Source of the DNA: Lentimicrobiaceae bacterium
Lineage (GTDB): Bacteria; Bacteroidota; Bacteroidia; Bacteroidales; JAGONC01
DNA length: 6,958 bases
Reading direction: 5' to 3'
Assembly: GCA_030621075.1 (NCBI GenBank)
Contig: JAUXII010000047.1
Location: 1-6,958 of the forward strand
The position numbers and the translations under genes are program-made. Below are positions 1 through 6,765 of the stretch, piece after piece. Below the pieces are notes generated by a model, which saw nothing but the letters and a program-made list of their open reading frames with translations, did no database searches and was not told where the DNA came from. Numbering within the stretch: the first letter of the stretch is position 1; each line of letters starts with the position of its first letter.

Positions 1-1232
1 GCTACAATCACTTTCTATCAACTGCCAGGACTCCTGTGTTTTTTCAACAATTAACTAACCAGGTTGATATGGACGGAGATGAATTCACGCTCCTGCTTGC
101 AGGGATAAATGTATCTCAGGAGCTAAGGTTTAATTATTTTTCCATCCCAATAGACCTTGGCTTTCAGTGGTATATGAAAAAATGGTCGCTGGCTTTAAAA
201 GCAGGTGTGGATGTGATGATTCCAATAAATCATAGTTTTGAATTAAACACCGGCACTTTTTATTATGCAGGCGGATACCACTTTGAAGGTTTTCCTGTGC
301 TGCTCGACGATTTGCCTGAATATGGCTATGGACAATTCACTAATAGCGATATAGCAAGTGTAAATGAGGTGGAGATCTCCGCTACACTCCTATCTCATGT
401 TTCATTGGAAGCATTTATCCCTGTAAACAAATATATCTCTGTGTTCTTTGGGCCTCAATTCAGTTTTGGTATAACAGACATTGTGAAAGAACATAGCGTC
501 ACATCGCCCATCGCTGATGGTAATTTAAACAGTATTAATTTACTGGCCTTAGGCGATCATTCCAGGTTGAATGCATTGTCGGTTAACATTGGTGTTGAAT
601 ACAAACTCAAACGCAGTAATGTACCTTACCTTAATGAAATTAGCAACAAAGACGTGAATAGTATTATCTATGATCTGCCTGATAACTATTACGCCAAAAA
701 GAAAAAAGCAAAAATCCCACCCATCAACCTGGTTTATGTTAATACATATCATGAACATCAGCGACCAAACAAAGAGGATGTCGTTAGAAAAGTAGAAGAT
801 ATCGTATTAAAAAAATGCAAAAATGATGAAGCGGTTCACATGTATCTCTGGGGTAATCCGACCTATTACTTTGATCACTGCGATTCGCTCAGCAGGTTTA
901 CCGACCTGATATACCAGGTAAGGCCAGACTTTGCCAAGAACGATGCTGAAACATTAATGAAAAGCCTCAAAACTGTTTCATTTCATAACAGAAAAATCAA
1001 TCTTTATTTCATTATCAGTTCTCCACAAAACTTCCGGGAAAATACAGTTAACCTGATCAACGATCTGATTTATCAAAAATTATATGATCAGTATAATGCA
1101 ATAAAAACACATGTGCTTTTAAACTTCAAGAATGAAGACCAGATTGATTTCGAGGAAATTTACGATATACTGGAAAATGATAAATCGCCTATCTCTGTAT
1201 CTGACTTTAATATTGAATATCTATCAAAATAG
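1..1232 (+). CDS. Outer-membrane beta-barrel protein with extra C-terminal soluble domain (5' partial)
   Basis: The reading frame is open from base 3 to the left edge and gives 409 visible codons, so the GTG at 36 is an internal valine and the true start lies upstream. The first ~200 visible residues alternate aromatic/hydrophobic and polar residues in strand-like blocks, such as FNYFSIPIDLGFQW, WSLALKAGVDVMIPI, ISVFFGPQFSFGI and LSVNIGVEYKLKR. This is the pattern of the PorT/OMP_b-brl family of Bacteroidota outer-membrane barrels. After a lysine-rich linker (YAKKKKAKIPP, about base 690) comes a ~170-residue domain with alternating strands (INLVYVNT, AVHMYLWG, INLYFIISS, THVLLNF) and amphipathic helices, suggesting a Rossmann- or VWA-like fold without a recognisable metal site. 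It contains the only two cysteines of the visible protein. It presumably sits in the periplasm. The VWA gene follows after 12 bases. The barrel call is fairly secure; the role is unknown. Confidence 0.75.
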   Translation, partial: YNHFLSTARTPVFFQQLTNQVDMDGDEFTLLLAGINVSQELRFNYFSIPIDLGFQWYMKKWSLALKAGVDVMIPINHSFELNTGTFYYAGGYHFEGFPVLLDDLPEYGYGQFTNSDIASVNEVEISATLLSHVSLEAFIPVNKYISVFFGPQFSFGITDIVKEHSVTSPIADGNLNSINLLALGDHSRLNALSVNIGVEYKLKRSNVPYLNEISNKDVNSIIYDLPDNYYAKKKKAKIPPINLVYVNTYHEHQRPNKEDVVRKVEDIVLKKCKNDEAVHMYLWGNPTYYFDHCDSLSRFTDLIYQVRPDFAKNDAETLMKSLKTVSFHNRKINLYFIISSPQNFRENTVNLINDLIYQKLYDQYNAIKTHVLLNFKNEDQIDFEEIYDILENDKSPISVSDFNIEYLSK

Positions 1233-1237
1233 GAGGG
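1231..1237 (+). promoter_or_regulatory. Strong Shine-Dalgarno site for the VWA gene, overlapping the upstream stop codon
   Basis: AGGAGGG begins inside the TAG stop of the barrel gene and ends seven bases before the ATG at 1245. This is near-consensus and well spaced, unlike the A-rich leaders without such a motif before the ATPase and lipoprotein genes. The overlap suggests translational coupling, so that barrel and VWA protein are made together. It also supports ATG 1245 as the start. Confidence 0.7.
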
Positions 1238-1244
1238 TAAAAAT

Positions 1245-3860
1245 ATGTTGTTCATTCGATTATCAATCATACTGATGCTGTTTTCTGCCTACAATTTAAC
1301 GGTTGCACAAAAAAAAGTTTTGTTAACACCTAAGGATTTCAGTAAACCCATACAACATTTTGATGAGGGTATTCTCAAGGAGCGGGCTGAAGATCCCTGG
1401 ATCGTTTTTTCCGATAGAGCTGAAAATATACTTTTCAAAAATAGCAGTTGCACTAATTCCTCAGGAACAAAACTTGGATTTCTCCAACCCTTTTATGCAA
1501 TGGAAGAAAGCTTCGATGCAATCAAGCTCGCTGATCCGGCTATGGTTAAAAGTGATGGCACATTAAAAAATGAAAATTATGACGGGGAGGGCTGGGTCTT
1601 GAAAAAAAACCTCCTGCTTTGGATGAATTGCCTGAATGCTCCGGTCAGGGTTGGAGAATATACTGCCGAGTTCAACAAAAAAGCCATGGTGATCAACAGA
1701 GTTGATATTTCAATAGACCAGCAACAAGAAGGTGAAGAGATTACAAAACCCTATTATTTCTCCGTTCCGGTGATAGATGATCAAAAAATCATCGACAAAG
1801 CCAATGTTTTTAAAATTGAATTTGTATTTAAAGAAACTGATGATTTTGTATTGCTCTCAACCGTTCCCAGCATTAATTACATGAATCAAACTAAGTCGCT
1901 CAGTGGCTGGGTTTCAAAAGAAAAAATAACCCCCTGGAACCACCGTTTAGCTTTTGAAGAAAACTGGGACGAGGAGGCCTTTACTTTTAGGGAGAGAAAT
2001 AACCGTCCCATTAAAATTTTCGAAAATAAAGATGATGCATTAAGGTTCTATTCAGAATACAATATAAAAGGCAGAACAGCCTTTAAAGAAAAAAAAATAT
2101 ACAGAAAAAGAATCTCAGGTAACAAGCCCAGGTACCCTATCCTCACCGAATCAGCCGATACTACAATTGATGTTCCTAAATTAGGAATTATGGGTGATTT
2201 AAAACTGGCAAACCTGGATTCCATTTCCCCTGAACGGTTTGCAGAAATTATTGATGAAGTGCGGGAAATTGCCCTCGCTATGAGAAAAGTTAATGTTCTT
2301 TTTGTAATTGATGGAACAGAAAGTATGTGGCAATACAAGAGTTCAGTTATGAATGCTTTACGTATTGCCATGAGAGAACTTACCAATTCGTCGCAGTCGT
2401 ACTCATTCGGAGCTCTCGTTTTCAGAGATGCTCCGGAAGCCCTGATCACTGAAATAAGTAACATGGGGAACCTTACGCAGAACCCGAAGATTATCATTGA
2501 CTTTCTTGATACAACGCTAGTAAGAGAAAAAAACAGAAAAGACATGGATCACCCCGAAGCCCTGTTTTTTGGCCTTAATCAAGCAGTTACAACTTTCAAC
2601 CCTGATAAATTGCGGACAAATTATATTATACTGATTGGAGATACTGAAAATAATCCCATTCACGAAGAAACTAACATACCGGAAGTTACACTTATCCATA
2701 ATCTGCTTGGTATTCAGGCTAACTTCCTTGCTTTCCAGGTACATCATAAAAACGATTCGGCTTTCGACAATTTCCGGGTCCAGATACCCGATTTATTTTT
2801 ATCTGTTGCCAAATTAAACGCAAAAAGGATGTATGAAGCGTTGAATGATGAAGTTTATAATCCCAAAAACATCTATTTAAAAACTTCAGGTGATACTATT
2901 TTTATAAACAAGTTTAGTAGTTTGAAAGGAAGATTATACAAAGCACCTAATGGTGGGAGCCTTGGTCAGTTAACACTTCAAAAAGGGATTACTAAAGAGT
3001 TGATCAACATTGATTTCGATACAGAAGCAAAAATTGAAGCCCTTCAGGATGCGCTAATGGGCGACTCGCTTTCATCTGACAATTATGTCACAGCCGGCAT
3101 TATTAATGATTTTATTGAAGGCGGATTATCGTTTGATGAGATTATGGCCATCATTCAGGCAGCTTCACAAATGTACAAAGTAGGGTATACATCCTTCCAC
3201 CCAAAATGGTCGCCAAAACCACAATTCCAATATGTTGGGTTCATCAGTGAAAAAGAAGTACGTAAGATGACCAGCTACATAAACCGTGCAGTTCCTCCGG
3301 GAAGAATCAAACCACCTAACGAAACAAGAAATGATTTGTATACCATTTACGAAAAAACATTGGTCCATGACCTGAAATACCTGAAAGATGTTCACGACTT
3401 TGACACTACATCACTGGGGCAAATAACTACCTATATTACTGGATTCCCGTCAAATCCGGTTTACAAAAACATCAAAGCAAAAGACCTTTATAATTATAAG
3501 ATTTTTCCCGATTCACTGATGTATGCTTATCTCTCAGACCTGGTTATTACCAAGGGACACCTAACAAGCTTAATAAAAGGGAATAACCACCTGGACCTTG
3601 ACTTCCTGAATGAGCATAAATCATATCTCTACAGGGCGCTTGGTTGGGCAGATCGAAGCCTGCGCGATGAAGACAGGGCTGCTGCCAGACTGAGAGCTAT
3701 GGCAGGAAATTATAGGGAATTTGATGGTATTTATGAAACCTATCCTGTTTTTAACCTAAAGATTGGTGATACCGAAGAATCCAGAAATTATTACTGGCTG
3801 GATACCAGGATCTTCCCTCATAAAGGGAATGATTTTATTAATGATGCACTTAATCAATGA
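1245..3860 (+). CDS. Secreted SH3-like/VWA-domain protein, TssR-like
   Basis: This 871-residue protein starts with a Sec signal peptide (residues 1-22, ending LTVAQ-K), so it is exported, probably to the periplasm. Residues ~50-127 look like an SH3-like module (PWIVFSDRAENILF, then EGWVLKKNLLLW). A second segment at ~197-235 has LLSTVPSI followed by GWVSKEKITPWNHR. The VWA domain spans ~348-535: strand VLFVID leads into the metal-site motif D356-G-T358-E-S360, a DxTxS variant of DxSxS. Next come FGALVFRD (D395), DHPEA (435-439, the DxPEA loop of many VWA proteins) and IILIGDTEN (D466). The remaining ~330 residues are not recognised. There are only two cysteines, C69 and C129. The layout of SH3-like repeats, WNxR motif and VWA with IGD matches my memory of TssR from Bacteroidota type VI secretion, but no other secretion gene is in view and an ABC pair follows. 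VWA and export are secure; the TssR link is tentative. Confidence 0.8.
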   Translation: MLFIRLSIILMLFSAYNLTVAQKKVLLTPKDFSKPIQHFDEGILKERAEDPWIVFSDRAENILFKNSSCTNSSGTKLGFLQPFYAMEESFDAIKLADPAMVKSDGTLKNENYDGEGWVLKKNLLLWMNCLNAPVRVGEYTAEFNKKAMVINRVDISIDQQQEGEEITKPYYFSVPVIDDQKIIDKANVFKIEFVFKETDDFVLLSTVPSINYMNQTKSLSGWVSKEKITPWNHRLAFEENWDEEAFTFRERNNRPIKIFENKDDALRFYSEYNIKGRTAFKEKKIYRKRISGNKPRYPILTESADTTIDVPKLGIMGDLKLANLDSISPERFAEIIDEVREIALAMRKVNVLFVIDGTESMWQYKSSVMNALRIAMRELTNSSQSYSFGALVFRDAPEALITEISNMGNLTQNPKIIIDFLDTTLVREKNRKDMDHPEALFFGLNQAVTTFNPDKLRTNYIILIGDTENNPIHEETNIPEVTLIHNLLGIQANFLAFQVHHKNDSAFDNFRVQIPDLFLSVAKLNAKRMYEALNDEVYNPKNIYLKTSGDTIFINKFSSLKGRLYKAPNGGSLGQLTLQKGITKELINIDFDTEAKIEALQDALMGDSLSSDNYVTAGIINDFIEGGLSFDEIMAIIQAASQMYKVGYTSFHPKWSPKPQFQYVGFISEKEVRKMTSYINRAVPPGRIKPPNETRNDLYTIYEKTLVHDLKYLKDVHDFDTTSLGQITTYITGFPSNPVYKNIKAKDLYNYKIFPDSLMYAYLSDLVITKGHLTSLIKGNNHLDLDFLNEHKSYLYRALGWADRSLRDEDRAAARLRAMAGNYREFDGIYETYPVFNLKIGDTEESRNYYWLDTRIFPHKGNDFINDALNQ

Positions 3861-3864
3861 CCAG

Positions 3865-3877
3865 GCTAACGTTTAGC
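3865..3877 (+). other. Short perfect inverted repeat between VWA and ATPase genes
   Basis: GCTAA, a CGT loop and TTAGC form a perfect 5-bp stem starting five bases after the VWA gene's stop codon. An A-rich tract follows rather than a T run, so on the + strand it is not a classical intrinsic terminator. It could be an mRNA-processing or 3'-end-protecting hairpin, or chance. Confidence 0.25.
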
Positions 3878-3929
3878 AAAACAAACAAAAACTGTAAATA
3901 ATACAATTTCATTAAACACAAATATATTA

Positions 3930-4901
3930 ATGGCTGTTTTTAAAATAAAAGATATGGCTTGTGCCTATCGCGAAGGAAAGGTTATTTTGTTTATCGAGGA
4001 TTTCGTTATTCCTGATAGAGAAATATGCGTCCTGTTTGGTGCGTCCGGATCAGGAAAAAGTACCATTCTGGAAACATTGGGACTGATGACAAATACGTTA
4101 CACAACGAGGATAGTATTTCACCAAGTATTGAATTTTTTCCTGGGGATGGAAACACTCCGATTAATTATTTTGATAAATCAAATCCTGTTCAATCTACCA
4201 TATGGGACATTAAACCCTTCAAAAAGAATTCACCAAAAGACCTTAGAAAAGATTATTTTGCATTTATTTTCCAGGACACCAACCTAATGCAAAGTTTTAC
4301 AGCTGTTGAGAATGTGGCTGTAACCTACCTTGCGGAGACAGGGAGTAAAAATGAAGCCATACAGAAAGCCATGGCAATCTTGAATAAAAAATTAGAATTG
4401 CCCATCGATGAATTCAGGCTCGTTACCAACCTTTCAGGAGGTCAAAGGCAACGATTGGCCTTTGGAAGGGCATTGGTATCACGCTTCACCCTGCTGTTTG
4501 GTGATGAACCAACTGGAAATCTTGATCACGATATGTCGAGATCTTTGATGGAAGGGCTGAATGACTTTGTACACCATAAAAATGGAACATCCTATGCTTT
4601 CAGTTCAATCATTGTTTCACATGATATTGAATTGACACTGGAAACTTCTGATCGCATTATCGTTTTAACCCCGGTTAATAATCTGGTAAACAAAGAGAAC
4701 GATCCGACATTACGAGGAAAAATGCCTTCTGTGCCAAAAACATATTCTGTTGTTGAAAAAGAAAATGTGTTTGTTTCCAAACTGGTGGACGGAGAAAAAA
4801 AATGGTTTCGTGAAATTGACCAAGCCAATCAGATAAAAACCGAGGAAATGAAAGCGGTTCTCAAAAAACTCCTGGCATTATATTATAAAGAGAAAAAATA
4901 A
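3930..4901 (+). CDS. ABC transporter ATPase, LolD/FtsE/MacB type, with insertion and C-terminal extension
   Basis: This cytoplasmic ATPase should drive the permease encoded 46 bases downstream. All ABC motifs are intact and in order: Walker A GASGSGKST (37-45), Q-loop FIFQDTN (Q115), signature LSGGQRQR (168-175), Walker B TLLFGDEP with catalytic E193, D-loop GNLD (196-199) and H-loop SHD (H231). FQDTNLMQSFTAVENV and DEPTGNLD are typical of the LolD/FtsE/MacB/lipoprotein-release subfamily, which mostly performs mechanical work across the envelope rather than substrate import. At 323 residues it is ~90 longer than usual members. Between Walker A and the Q-loop it has about 25 extra residues (roughly 56-100, including FFPGDGNTPINYFDK), and after the H-loop strand about 75 extra residues (247-323), ending in a charged helix. 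The ATG at 3930 has an A-rich leader without a Shine-Dalgarno motif, normal in Bacteroidota. The ATPase call is secure; the transported or moved substrate is unknown. Confidence 0.93.
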   Translation: MAVFKIKDMACAYREGKVILFIEDFVIPDREICVLFGASGSGKSTILETLGLMTNTLHNEDSISPSIEFFPGDGNTPINYFDKSNPVQSTIWDIKPFKKNSPKDLRKDYFAFIFQDTNLMQSFTAVENVAVTYLAETGSKNEAIQKAMAILNKKLELPIDEFRLVTNLSGGQRQRLAFGRALVSRFTLLFGDEPTGNLDHDMSRSLMEGLNDFVHHKNGTSYAFSSIIVSHDIELTLETSDRIIVLTPVNNLVNKENDPTLRGKMPSVPKTYSVVEKENVFVSKLVDGEKKWFREIDQANQIKTEEMKAVLKKLLALYYKEKK

Positions 4902-4947
4902 AGAAAGCCAACATGGCTATTGTCTAATCGATAAGTGAGTTGAAGAT

Positions 4948-6630
4948 ATGATAAATAAAATTTTTAGCTGGATTTGTTTACAACTTGATAAAATCATCCT
5001 TATATTCAATAGGGAAAAACTCCCGAACGATTTTAAACAGCTTTTCTATGCCAGGGAGTCAAAAGAATTACTTGGAAAAGATTATTGGAACTTCATCATG
5101 CTGACCGTGTCAATGTTTGCTACCGTATTGGCGATCGGCTTTGCCAATGGAAGCCTTAAGTATTTGGCATATAAGATGAAAGACCCTTTTGTCAGATCTG
5201 TAACTGCCGACCTGCATGGAGAAGAAAATCTTAACGAAGTACTTGCTCCCTGGATGTCGTCAGCAAAAATGATTGAATACAATTATAATGTAATCTGCTC
5301 CTTTAATTACGTTTTCAATTACTTCACTCATCTCAATAAAAATTATAGTTCGCAATTTAAAGGACGAACAATTTGTTCCAATGACCCTTTAATCGAAACT
5401 ATTCTTTCGCTGAAATCAAATGTAGCCATCGGTCATTCCTTTTTCGACGAGTTCGATTACTCCGTTATTGTAACACACTCGATGCTTGAAAGTTTAGGCT
5501 ACCAAAATGATGATCCTCCCTTTTTCTATATTACCGACAAAAAAATACCCATACCTATTGCTGCAAAAGTTAAAAGACTACCAGGAAAAAATATTCAATT
5601 CTTAACAACCCATTTTTTTCATGATAAAATTCAATTTAATGAAGATGAATGCAGCTTCCGTGTGGAGGGAAGCTCCAATAAACTATTTATTAACATTCCG
5701 GCACAAAATATTAATCAGAAACAAGTAAAAGCGGCAGCAGGAAACTATTTCACGAGAAATACAGCTAATGATTGGTTATCAAATGATATTGCTGGCGACT
5801 CTGTGGGGATAACATCGGTCCAGGTTTATGATTACAAATCTACCTGGAAAGAAACTCAAATAATTCAGATTGACTTCAGCAATCGAATTGAAAGTAATCA
5901 ACTTGATAAACTTTTTAGCAAACTAAAATCCTCTGAGGAGATAAAAAACCTCTTAAATGAACTCAATTTGCCGGAAAAATCATTTATTCGGTTTTATAGC
6001 CCTTCGTTGCGTTGTGATGGAGGATTGACCAGCCCTGAACGCGATAAAATATCCATTAATTTCATCAATTTGGAGAATGTTAAAGCTTTCGCTGAAAAAT
6101 TCTATGAAGAAACGGGTATTGAAGTAGATATGGCTAGAGTGGAAGCTATGGAGAATTATAATTTTGTGAGATTATTGACCCTGATTATCTCAATAGTCCT
6201 GATCATCTTCAGTGTTTTCAGCATTAACATATACATCTCCAATGTTCTGCGTAATCATCTGAATAAAATTAAAATGAACATTGGAACCCTTAAAGCTTTT
6301 GGAATGGACATTAAAGGCATATACAATGTAATGATGTTTAATTTTATCCTCATCCCATTGCTTATTGGTGCTTTGACCGCTTATCTTTTTGCAAAGGCCA
6401 AAGGTGTTTATTTTATACTTTGGCTGGTCAATCATAAGCTTGAAAATCAAACATATTTTGCTATCAACAATTGGTGGTCATGGGCAATACTGGCACTTTT
6501 ACTATTCATAAGTTATTTTTCATCAATGTATATTGTTTTCAACATTTTCAGTAAAGACCCAGGCGACCTGATCTATGCCCGGGAAGGAAAAACCGATTTG
6601 GAAGAAAAGGATGTAAGTTCTAACAAGTAG
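4948..6630 (+). CDS. FtsX/MacB-like ABC permease with large periplasmic domain
   Basis: This 560-residue inner-membrane protein has the four-helix layout of the MacB/LolC/FtsX superfamily. An N-terminal cytoplasmic stretch of ~45 residues leads to TM1 (~47-66), then a ~340-residue periplasmic domain, then TM2 (~407-428), TM3 (~462-482) and TM4 (~510-532), with a short cytoplasmic tail. Between TM2 and TM3, LNKIKMNIGTLKAFGMDIKGI is split as a coupling-helix region typical of FtsX domains (IGTLKAFG, 445-452). The periplasmic domain is longer than I recall for MacB (about 220 residues) and holds four cysteines (117, 143, 235, 356). YARE occurs twice on the cytoplasmic side, at 34-37 and 543-546. 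An in-frame TGA at 4936 lies just before the ATG at 4948, so this is the first possible start. With the upstream ATPase it likely forms a homodimeric mechanotransmission transporter; no membrane-fusion partner is visible. Confidence 0.85.
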   Translation: MINKIFSWICLQLDKIILIFNREKLPNDFKQLFYARESKELLGKDYWNFIMLTVSMFATVLAIGFANGSLKYLAYKMKDPFVRSVTADLHGEENLNEVLAPWMSSAKMIEYNYNVICSFNYVFNYFTHLNKNYSSQFKGRTICSNDPLIETILSLKSNVAIGHSFFDEFDYSVIVTHSMLESLGYQNDDPPFFYITDKKIPIPIAAKVKRLPGKNIQFLTTHFFHDKIQFNEDECSFRVEGSSNKLFINIPAQNINQKQVKAAAGNYFTRNTANDWLSNDIAGDSVGITSVQVYDYKSTWKETQIIQIDFSNRIESNQLDKLFSKLKSSEEIKNLLNELNLPEKSFIRFYSPSLRCDGGLTSPERDKISINFINLENVKAFAEKFYEETGIEVDMARVEAMENYNFVRLLTLIISIVLIIFSVFSINIYISNVLRNHLNKIKMNIGTLKAFGMDIKGIYNVMMFNFILIPLLIGALTAYLFAKAKGVYFILWLVNHKLENQTYFAINNWWSWAILALLLFISYFSSMYIVFNIFSKDPGDLIYAREGKTDLEEKDVSSNK

Positions 6631-6643
6631 GAAGGTAAATAGG

Positions 6644-6660
6644 CAGAAAGTATTTCTCTG
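6644..6660 (+). terminator. Weak hairpin after the permease gene, possible terminator
   Basis: AGAAA, a GTA loop and TTTCT form a 5-bp AT-rich stem 14 bases past the permease stop; C6644 and G6660 could extend it across a two-base bulge. The downstream tract (TAATTTATTG) is T-rich but not a T run. The stem is too weak for a confident call; its position is the main support. Confidence 0.22.
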
Positions 6661-6727
6661 TAATTTATTGTAAAACTTCTACCACATGGTTTATAATTGA
6701 ATTTTGTTTATTTTTGATTGCTAATGT

Positions 6728-6748
6728 GCTTGTAGCTTGTAGCTTGTA
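6728..6748 (+). repeat. Three exact tandem copies of GCTTGTA
   Basis: The heptamer GCTTGTA repeats three times without a mismatch and ends 17 bases before the lipoprotein start codon, so it lies in the promoter or 5' leader. Copy-number change would alter spacing between upstream promoter elements and the gene, or the leader length. It may equally be a neutral short repeat. Confidence 0.85.
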
Positions 6749-6765
6749 ACTCTAATAAAAATATT

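Larger units (their letters stand above)
6631..6765 (+). other. AT-rich intergenic leader upstream of the lipoprotein gene
   Basis: This 135-base gap is the longest non-coding stretch of the window and probably holds the 3' end of the ABC transcript and the promoter of the lipoprotein gene. I looked for the Bacteroidota primary-sigma pattern (TTTG, then TAnnTTTG about 20 bases later) and found only poor matches: TTTG at 6703 and 6713, with TAATGTGC at 6722 or TAACTCTA at 6747 at wrong spacings. No promoter is therefore placed. The gap also holds a weak hairpin and a heptamer repeat listed separately. Confidence 0.5.

Noticed and set aside
36..1232. GTG at 36 as the start of the first gene
   Set aside because: The frame is open upstream to the window edge (residues YNHFLSTARTP precede it), no ribosome binding site is present, and a barrel of this family needs a signal peptide and earlier strands.
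2048..2545. 165-codon open frame on the minus strand
   Set aside because: It lies antisense inside the VWA gene, has serine/isoleucine-rich low-complexity composition and no recognisable domain or leader; the sense frame is a coherent protein.
3861..3929. Separate promoter for the ABC pair
   Set aside because: The 69-base gap has no TTTG ... TAnnTTTG pair at suitable spacing; a promoter is possible but not supported by the sequence.
4906..4918. AGCC-AACAT-GGCT inverted repeat and a 4-codon ATG...TAA frame between ATPase and permease
   Set aside because: A 4-bp stem with no T run is expected by chance, and the mini-frame at 4913-4927 has no ribosome binding site or other support.
6190..6450. 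86-codon open frame on the minus strand
   Set aside because: It is antisense to TM2-TM3 of the permease, where the hydrophobic sense codons leave the opposite strand free of stops by chance.
3930..6630. Calling the ABC pair FtsE-FtsX or LolD-LolC
   Set aside because: The ATPase carries an insertion and extension, and the permease's ~340-residue periplasmic domain fits neither FtsX nor LolC/E; no lipoprotein-sorting or division gene is adjacent.
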